From Desulfobacterales bacterium (GTDB lineage Bacteria; Desulfobacterota; Desulfobacteria; Desulfobacterales; JAFDCJ01), in assembly GCA_020345785.1 (NCBI GenBank), contig CP070771.1, positions 5,189,839-5,208,737 of the forward strand: a stretch of DNA of 18,899 nucleotides. The letters are read 5' to 3'. This document shows, one piece after another, positions 13,160 through 18,899 of this stretch. A model generated the notes under the pieces. It was not told where the DNA came from. It did not search any database and worked only from the letters and a program-made list of their open reading frames with translations. Position 1 is the first letter of the stretch. The number at the start of each line of letters is the position of its first letter. Position numbers and translations under genes: made by a program.

Positions 13160-15124
13160 TTACGTTTTTTGAGGCGCTTTGGTTCCTGCCAGCAATTCTT
13201 CAAGAACCTGGCTGTAAATTAAAAACCCAGCCGATTGCAATAGATTATCTTCCCAATTTTCCATTACCTTCTGGTGCTTATCGGCGTGAAGATCTTCCTT
13301 GACCTTTTCACGAACTTCCTCGAATACCAGCTGCTTTCTGCTTTCCATCTCCCTGATTTGCACAATATAGTAATTATTTTCGAACTCGAAGATGTCGCTG
13401 ATGTCTCCCGGTTTCAACGCGAATATCTTCTGGTGGAATCCATGCAGAAGCATGTATTCTATGGCATTGCGGCACTCATAGACATCGATGTCAAAACGTC
13501 CTCCTTTGGCCGCCGTCTCTTTATCATCAGAATATTCTCGCGCAACTTCGGCAAAATCTTTGCCCTTGCTGAAGGAGAAAAAAGAAGGCTTCAGCTCCCG
13601 GTAGGCTTTTTCTGCTTTTTCAAAGGCTATGCGTTTACTCTCCTCGGTTTCGCCGCCCTGAATGATGATCACGCTGAGCTTCGCTTTCGCAGGGTACAGG
13701 TAGGCTTCCTTATTCTTTTGGAAATATTGTTCAACCATCTCATCGGAAACATGGATCAAATTTTTCATTTCTTCCTGATGAAAGATAGGATAAAGACTGG
13801 CCATTGTCACAATTTCTATTTCTTTTCCGTGCTCAACGTGCAGCATCTGGCTATAGGTATCTTCAAGAATCAATTCCCTGTCGATCAGGTTATCCACATA
13901 CTTTTTCTGGTCTTCAAAGCTGTTGTGTGAAAAATCGCAAGGCTGCATTTCTTCTATTTTCTGTACCTGATCATCCATCTCTTGCATGTGGTGACACCCA
14001 TGGGCCGGGTTTTCCCGGTTGTATTCCGCCAGAAAATCACCGATCGTATACGGCCTGCTGTTTACGGTGAAAAGAATTCTGTCGCGATTATCTTTTAGGT
14101 ATTCTTCTCCTTTCTGCCAGCGGTATTCCTTTTCAAGGGCGCTGTGGATTTCTCCATAGGATTTGAAACGCTCGGCCTGCTTTTCCAAAACCTTAACGAT
14201 GTAAAAATCGGCTTCGTGTTCGAGAACCGGGCTGATCTCACCCTCCTCCAGTGCAAATACGGCTTCTTCAAATTCCATCGATTCAGTGCCTCTGGCAAGC
14301 CACCTCGAATCCTTTGCTGCGGATTTTTGGTCGTTATACTTTTGGGCCACTGTCTGGAAATCAGCGCCGGAGCGCAATTCAAGCAAGGCGGCATCGGCCT
14401 TTTTTCTGGCAGCGTCATTTCCGGCAGAGTCAATTATGATTTCCTGGACCCTGACTCTTTCCGGGACCTGGTATTCATCACTGTGCAAACCCTGCTTGTG
14501 CCGGTAGTAGAAATCTTTCAATTCCTCCTCGCTGACCTCGACTTTCAGAACATCATAGTTTTTCGTGATGGATGCTTCATTGCGCTGTTTTTGAAGATAG
14601 TTGAGGGTCATTTTTTCCACTTCTTCGGCGATCACCGGATGAATTTGTCCATGAATCTGAACAAGCCTGTTGAACCGCTCCGACAATGGGAATCCCTCCA
14701 GCCGTTTTTTTTGGAAATCATAACTTGATTTCAGATCCGCATATTTGTCGCTGCTGTCGAGGATCTGTTCATGAAATTTAATGTGAAGAAACGACATGTT
14801 CAGTTCATCTCTTAAATCTCCGAGCTGCTCTCTGATGTTTTCACGCAGATCAATTTTTTTGGACTTGATCGCTTGGGAAATCACCGTCGGTAGCACCATC
14901 TCCTTGATCAGGGACCGGCGCCCTTCCTCCCCTTCATAGCGGTCTTTGCAGCAGGGCATCAGGCTGTCGTACTTGGCATTCACCTGAGCTTTGGTGATCA
15001 CACCGCCATTGAAGCTCGCCACAATGTTCGGATCAGGAGGGGAGGGATTTGATTCATCTCGACTGCATCCGGCTAGAACCAGAGCTGCCAGAAAAAAGCA
15101 TGGGAACACTCGCTTGAGGAACAT
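13160..15124 (-). CDS. Double-parvulin peptidyl-prolyl isomerase lipoprotein (SurA/PrsA-like)
   Basis: The 654-residue protein has a lipoprotein signal: hydrophobic core and lipobox LAGC20, with Ser at +2 favouring the outer membrane. An N-terminal SurA-like helical region (about 35-215) precedes one parvulin-type PpiC domain (about 222-315, RVQEIIID, FQTVAQKYND, WLARGTESMEFEEAVFALEEGEIS). A linker with a second helical region follows, then a second parvulin domain (about 482-592, DFAEVAREYSDD, KGGRFDIDV, IFALKPGDIS). Odd clusters are MPCCKDRY (56-63), GCHHM (376-380) and C396, possibly metal or thiol sites. It should assist folding of exported proteins. The Shine-Dalgarno GGAGG lies 8 bases before ATG. 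It sits between the hflK genes and lgt. I avoid a gene symbol because SurA and PrsA fit equally. Confidence 0.9.
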   Translation of the reverse strand: MFLKRVFPCFFLAALVLAGCSRDESNPSPPDPNIVASFNGGVITKAQVNAKYDSLMPCCKDRYEGEEGRRSLIKEMVLPTVISQAIKSKKIDLRENIREQLGDLRDELNMSFLHIKFHEQILDSSDKYADLKSSYDFQKKRLEGFPLSERFNRLVQIHGQIHPVIAEEVEKMTLNYLQKQRNEASITKNYDVLKVEVSEEELKDFYYRHKQGLHSDEYQVPERVRVQEIIIDSAGNDAARKKADAALLELRSGADFQTVAQKYNDQKSAAKDSRWLARGTESMEFEEAVFALEEGEISPVLEHEADFYIVKVLEKQAERFKSYGEIHSALEKEYRWQKGEEYLKDNRDRILFTVNSRPYTIGDFLAEYNRENPAHGCHHMQEMDDQVQKIEEMQPCDFSHNSFEDQKKYVDNLIDRELILEDTYSQMLHVEHGKEIEIVTMASLYPIFHQEEMKNLIHVSDEMVEQYFQKNKEAYLYPAKAKLSVIIIQGGETEESKRIAFEKAEKAYRELKPSFFSFSKGKDFAEVAREYSDDKETAAKGGRFDIDVYECRNAIEYMLLHGFHQKIFALKPGDISDIFEFENNYYIVQIREMESRKQLVFEEVREKVKEDLHADKHQKVMENWEDNLLQSAGFLIYSQVLEELLAGTKAPQKT

Positions 15125-15213
15125 TTTCAGTACCTCCCGATTCTTTTATAAATTGAGGAAACACCCAAATAGAAATTGTTGCCAATCGGCTTTTAACTCA
15201 ATTTGGGTAAAAG

Positions 15214-16464
15214 TCACTTTACGAATTTAAGATTGACGCGCTCTTTTTTGGAATCAACGACAAATTTTTTAGCTTTGGCCATGATCTTTTCAATCGTTTC
15301 CAAGTACAACCGATATTCGGTGACGGTTTTCGCGTGCTGGTATTCATCGAGCATGGAGGAAAACTTATCTGCATCTCCCTTGGATTGATTGATGATCTGT
15401 TGGTTGTACCCTTCGGCATCACTGATTAATTGATGCGCCTTACCTCTGGCCTCGGGAATCACTGTGTTCCAGTAGCCCTGGGCCTTATTTATGGTTTCTT
15501 CTTTTTCCTCCCTGGCACTGGCGACATCCCGAAATGCCTCGGCCACCTCCTGCGGCGGGTTGACTTCCTGTAAATTGACATTGACGATGTATAACCCGGC
15601 CCCATACTCATCGAGCTTATTCTGGGCGCTTTGAGCAATTCGACGCTGAATCTGAGATTTGGCGACCGTTAATAGCTCCTCCACCGGCATGCGACCGAAA
15701 AATTCCGTGACCGCGGCGCGGGCGGCAATCGGCACCAGCGAATCCGGAGAATTCAGGCCAAAAAGATAGTTTGATGCGTCTTTAATCTGGTATTGAATGT
15801 TCATTCTGATTTCCAGAATATTCTCATCGCCCGTAAAGAACTGATTTTTTGTCGCGGGTAAGGTTTCAGCTGTCTTTGTCGATTCAGGTAGGGTGCCGTG
15901 GGTTCCATGCCCACTGTGCCCTCCGGCTTGCGGCAGGACCTCTGACATTGCTTTTTTGGGGAACAGAAGCGACTCCCCCGAGGTCGTCACGCCCACATCA
16001 GTCCGCCGAATCTCCGAAACATTAACCTTTTCGATGGCCTCGAAGGGCCACGGAAGCCGATAGTGCAACCCTTCCGTACCGGCTTGACGAACCTCCTTGC
16101 CGAATACGGTTGATACCGCCACCTCGCCCGGCTTGACTGTATAAACGCCGGAGAGTAAATAAACTGCAAATATAACCGCTCCAAGGAGAATGCTTGCCCC
16201 TTTTTTGCTCAAGGGAATATGCTTGAATGCACCCTTGATATCCTCAATAACTCGCACGTCTTCTTCAGCTTTAAAAATTTTTACATAAACGTCTCTGATT
16301 TTAATTGCCAATTTTTTGAAAGCCGACAGGATTGTCTGAACAATTCCTTTAAACTTTTCATTTCCGGAAGGTGTTGGTCCTCTGGTTGGATCGTCGGTCG
16401 GCACTTCTGCCGGGCGTTCCTCGATATGGCTTTTCATTTCTTTGGGTTCATCTATATTTTCCAT
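15214..16464 (-). CDS. hflK: HflK-type SPFH membrane protein with His-rich insert
   Basis: HflK with HflC forms large membrane assemblies that surround the FtsH protease. The 416-residue protein has a long charged cytoplasmic N-terminus (1-88), one membrane segment (about 90-106), then the SPFH domain starting GVYTVKPGEVAVSTVFGKEV. Family features include GLHYRLPWPFEAIEKV, TGDENILEIRMNIQYQI, VNLQEVNPPQEV and EAFRDVASAREEKE, then the coiled-coil/Ala-rich region. An insert at about 176-206 before TGDEN is His/Gly-rich (GGHSGHGTHG); the other HflK here lacks it. The Shine-Dalgarno GAGGAGG is 7 bases before ATG, and the gene begins two bases after the hflC stop. Confidence 0.93.
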   Translation of the reverse strand: MENIDEPKEMKSHIEERPAEVPTDDPTRGPTPSGNEKFKGIVQTILSAFKKLAIKIRDVYVKIFKAEEDVRVIEDIKGAFKHIPLSKKGASILLGAVIFAVYLLSGVYTVKPGEVAVSTVFGKEVRQAGTEGLHYRLPWPFEAIEKVNVSEIRRTDVGVTTSGESLLFPKKAMSEVLPQAGGHSGHGTHGTLPESTKTAETLPATKNQFFTGDENILEIRMNIQYQIKDASNYLFGLNSPDSLVPIAARAAVTEFFGRMPVEELLTVAKSQIQRRIAQSAQNKLDEYGAGLYIVNVNLQEVNPPQEVAEAFRDVASAREEKEETINKAQGYWNTVIPEARGKAHQLISDAEGYNQQIINQSKGDADKFSSMLDEYQHAKTVTEYRLYLETIEKIMAKAKKFVVDSKKERVNLKFVK

Positions 16465-16466
16465 GG

Positions 16467-17450
16467 TTATCCCTCCTCATCTACTTCTATCGTGGATATC
16501 TTGCCGGACTCCGCGGTATCTACTTCTATCGTGGATGCCTTGCCGGAATCTGCGGTCTTTGGGAGTTTCAACAGATCGGGGTTGGAAGTATTGATGAATT
16601 TGAGCAACTCTGAGTCGGCCGATAAAACGACTGTCGTTTTTCCGTCGATAAATTTTTCATAGGACTCCAGGGTCCTGATCAGTTCGTAAAACTTAATGTC
16701 CTTCTGATAGGCTTGGGCATAAATTTTAATTGCCTGAGCTTCACCTTCTCCTTTTATTTTCTGTGCCTTTTCATAGGCCTTCGAAAGAATGATTTGTTTT
16801 TGCTTATCCGCGTCTGCCCTAATCTTCAGGGCGTTTTCGGTTCCCTCCGAGCGGTATCCTTTGGCGATTCGCTCGCGTTCGGCCCGCATCCGCTTGAAGA
16901 CGCTTAATTTATTTCTTTCGGGAAAATTGAGCATGGTAATTTTTACATCGGCGATGGCAGTCCCGTAGTCTTCCGCCTTTTGAGAAATTTTAGCTTTTAC
17001 CTCCGCCATCATCTCCCCAAACTTAATCAACTTGGGATCTGTGGATATCAGAGAGGAAAGGTCATAGTTGCCGAGGCTGATACCGATTTCCGAGGACAGA
17101 ATGTCCCCCAGCCGGGTTTCGGTACCGATTCTGTTTTTAACTGTTTTCATAAATTTAATGGGATCGCTTATCTTCCAGACAACATAGGCGTCCACCATTA
17201 CATTTTTCTTGTCTCCGGTCAGATATTCGGTTTCACCCATTTCATAGGTCATCAGGCGGTTGTTGTAGCGGTTGACGCTCTGAATCGGATCCGGCCATTT
17301 CCAGTTCAATCCGGCCTCCTTAATGGCCTTGATGGGCTCTCCGAATTGAGTAATGACAACATATTCACGCTCGTCGACCTGATAAAATACCAGACCGCTG
17401 GCTCCGATCACCAATATGGCCACGGCAATCATAAATATTTTTGTTTTCAT
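16467..17450 (-). CDS. hflC: HflC-type SPFH membrane protein
   Basis: HflC partners HflK in the FtsH-modulating membrane complex. From ATG 17450 (AAAGGAG, 8 bases upstream) it has 327 residues; an in-frame start at 17498 lies inside the preceding gene and is rejected. It has one membrane segment (about 5-23), then the SPFH domain (QVDEREYVVITQFGEPI, KWPDPIQSVNRYNNR, EYLTGDKKNVMVDAYVVWKI). The conserved IADVKITMLNFPERN and the coiled coil RMRAERERIAKGYRSEG, KGEGEAQAIKIYAQAY follow. The C-terminus has an unusual tail made of a tandem repeat of 13 residues (SGKASTIEVD, SGKISTIEVD) encoded by two 39-bp copies. It lies between two HflK genes. Confidence 0.94.
   Translation of the reverse strand: MKTKIFMIAVAILVIGASGLVFYQVDEREYVVITQFGEPIKAIKEAGLNWKWPDPIQSVNRYNNRLMTYEMGETEYLTGDKKNVMVDAYVVWKISDPIKFMKTVKNRIGTETRLGDILSSEIGISLGNYDLSSLISTDPKLIKFGEMMAEVKAKISQKAEDYGTAIADVKITMLNFPERNKLSVFKRMRAERERIAKGYRSEGTENALKIRADADKQKQIILSKAYEKAQKIKGEGEAQAIKIYAQAYQKDIKFYELIRTLESYEKFIDGKTTVVLSADSELLKFINTSNPDLLKLPKTADSGKASTIEVDTAESGKISTIEVDEEG
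16479..16556. repeat. 39-bp tandem direct repeat in the hflC 3' end
   Basis: Two adjacent 39-base units (16479-16517 and 16518-16556) differ at only a few positions and stay in frame, duplicating 13 residues near the C-terminus of HflC. This looks like a recent in-frame duplication or a coding minisatellite. Confidence 0.9.
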
Positions 17451-17466
17451 CTTTTTTTCTCCTTTG

Positions 17467-18899
17467 CTACTCGAGGATGGGATTTTTACCATTTTCATTA
17501 AAAAACCAGAGATCCATAATGCCCTGTTTCACATCCGGGTTTATAAGGATCTTTTCGACCGGTGAAAGAACCTTCTCCATGGATTCGACGTAAAGCCTGG
17601 TCTCAGTAACCTGCCTGGCATGATCATGTTCGGCGTGCTGCCGGCTGAAACGGAAGGCTTCTCCGCTGGCATAATTGACACGCTCGGCTTTGAAGCCTTC
17701 GGCAGCCATAATTATCTCTTCGGCTTTTCCTCTGGCTTCCGGTATCGTGCTGACCTGGTATGCCAATGCCTGATTGATATAGGTCTCTCGATCTTCGCGG
17801 GCGCTGGCCACATCCCGGAAGGCTTCCATCACCTCTGGGGGGGGGTCGGCCTCCAGGAGTTGGATACCGACCACCCGGATGCCGGAATTCCAATCGTCAA
17901 GGGAGGCTTGAGTCAACAGCAGGGTATTATTCAAAACATGCGACTTTTCCGATGCGAGAATGGAATCAATTTCCATCTCTCCTAAAACCTTTCTCAAAGC
18001 CGACCGGGTGGCATCCCTGACGATTCTTTCCGGATTTTCGAGATTGAAAAGGAAGTCGGATGCATTTTTGATTTGATAGTGGGCCGCCACATTGGCTTTG
18101 ATCAGGTTTTCATCCCCGGTTAGAATCAGGAATGGTTCGGTATTTAGTTTGCGGATATCATCCGCCGCCACCCGATCAACGGCATCAACCGGCCACGGCA
18201 GCCGATAATGCAGACCGGGATGTATTTCGCTGCCGATTTGTTTGCCGAAACGCCGGACGATGCCTCTCTCATTGTATTCAATGGTGTAGAAACCCGATGC
18301 AAAGTAGGCAAGCAGGAGCAGCATTGCCATTGTAAGGGCTGTTTTCGGCCGGCCCAGCTTCAAGCCGCCTTCCGTCGCATGGCACGAATAATCGGCGGAT
18401 ACCTTTTTCGAGGTCAATGAAACCAGGGCCCGGGTAAACAGTTGGATACCGGTGTGAAGTACGAAAAGCGTTACGACAACGGCCGCGAGCATATCAAGAT
18501 TGGTAAATCCGATCATATACCCGGCCAGACCGATGATAACTGAAATCTCCATTACAACGTGAATACGGCAATGGTATCCGTCCGCAACCAGACCGGGTGA
18601 TTTCGTCGCTTTGCCGACATACATTTTAAACCTTGCCATCAAGTAGCAAATCGAGGCCCCCAAAATCGCACCCAACGTCACGATGGGCACATGGGAAAGC
18701 ATCGGTGCGTGAGGATTTGTCATCATGTTAAACATCTTGTAAGCCAGATAAAATACAAAAAGGGAAATCAACAGCGCCACCATATTTTCAATGCGACTGA
18801 TTCCTCTTGTCAGCCGGCTCTGCTCCTTGTGCGAGAGGATTAAACCGACGAAAACGGCCAAGGACACAAACAATCCCTGTACCGAGTGCCAGCCGCTCA
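17467..18899 (-). CDS. CDF-transporter-like membrane domain fused to HflK-type SPFH protein (partial at right edge)
   Basis: The frame is open to the window edge (477 codons visible), so the N-terminus is missing. Counting from the first visible codon, residues 1-165 resemble the membrane domain of cation diffusion facilitators: SGWHSVQGLF, the motif GISRIENMVALLISL (about 32-46), SPGLVADGYHCRIHVV (about 100-115) and several hydrophobic helices. Residues about 186-204 are a further membrane segment, and from about 205 an HflK SPFH domain runs to the end (HPGLHYRLPWPVDAVDRV, TGDENLIKANVAAHYQI, EADPPPEVMEAFRDVASARE). Both metal sites are altered: the H-x3-D of helix 2 reads H-x3-G, and the H-x3-D of helix 5 reads H109-x3-H113. 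It precedes hflC by 16 bases and is probably co-transcribed with it. Transport activity is doubtful. Confidence 0.88.
   Translation of the reverse strand, partial: SGWHSVQGLFVSLAVFVGLILSHKEQSRLTRGISRIENMVALLISLFVFYLAYKMFNMMTNPHAPMLSHVPIVTLGAILGASICYLMARFKMYVGKATKSPGLVADGYHCRIHVVMEISVIIGLAGYMIGFTNLDMLAAVVVTLFVLHTGIQLFTRALVSLTSKKVSADYSCHATEGGLKLGRPKTALTMAMLLLLAYFASGFYTIEYNERGIVRRFGKQIGSEIHPGLHYRLPWPVDAVDRVAADDIRKLNTEPFLILTGDENLIKANVAAHYQIKNASDFLFNLENPERIVRDATRSALRKVLGEMEIDSILASEKSHVLNNTLLLTQASLDDWNSGIRVVGIQLLEADPPPEVMEAFRDVASAREDRETYINQALAYQVSTIPEARGKAEEIIMAAEGFKAERVNYASGEAFRFSRQHAEHDHARQVTETRLYVESMEKVLSPVEKILINPDVKQGIMDLWFFNENGKNPILE

Noticed and set aside
13274..14728. Long plus-strand frames (194 and 218 codons) within the parvulin gene
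   Set aside because: Antisense shadows of a clear two-domain PPIase. Their hydrophobic, Phe-rich composition is what antisense of Glu/Lys-rich coding gives.

Overview
The window looks like chromosomal DNA of a Gram-negative anaerobe, most likely a delta-proteobacterium in the broad sense (Desulfobacterota). Three things suggest this: a System I cytochrome c maturation cluster whose CcmE carries the Cys-type CxxxY haem site (known from sulfate reducers and archaea), an apparent UGA-encoded selenocysteine, and a strong sigma-54 promoter. This is inference; there is no rRNA or other phylogenetic marker here.

Positions 1-8750, all minus strand, hold the cytochrome c maturation block. In transcription order it is ccmF, a CcmI-N-terminus-like zinc-ribbon protein, ccmE, ccmA, ccmB, ccmC, ccmD, a TlpA/ResA/CcmG-type thioredoxin, ccdA, a ~196-bp MITE-like element, ccmH, a PCYCGC-type Cys-rich membrane protein, and a secreted membrane-anchored zinc-ribbon protein cut by the left edge. 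Junctions are tight (1-4 base overlaps or short gaps with good Shine-Dalgarno sites) up to ccdA. The main discovery is at 880-1362: the PCYCGC-type gene is interrupted by an in-frame TGA exactly where a CxxC cysteine is expected. It stays open for 33 more codons and carries an 8-bp hairpin with an AGUUA loop 22 nt after the TGA, fitting a bacterial SECIS. I read it as a selenoprotein with a UxxC motif.

Positions 8751-9664 are regulatory and lightly coding: a small minus-strand membrane protein, then a ~440-bp divergent intergenic region with a near-consensus sigma-54 promoter and an upstream inverted repeat. Positions 9665-11401 (plus strand) hold a small Gly/His/Cys-rich membrane protein, a class III nucleotide cyclase fused to a YHS metal-binding domain, and a SAM-dependent methyltransferase.

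Positions 11411-18899 (minus strand) form an envelope-quality-control block. In transcription order it is a CDF-transporter-like membrane domain fused to HflK (cut by the right edge), HflC, a second HflK, a double-parvulin lipoprotein, a 22-codon small ORF with a perfect Shine-Dalgarno, lgt, a DUF2933-like small membrane protein and a short NfeD-like protein. The first part supplies haem, reductant and chaperoning for periplasmic c-type cytochromes. The second supplies SPFH scaffolds, a periplasmic foldase and the lipoprotein acyltransferase. The recurring Cys/His metal or redox motifs (zinc ribbons, YHS, CC/His-rich, His-rich HflK insert) suggest an envelope concerned with metals and redox chemistry.
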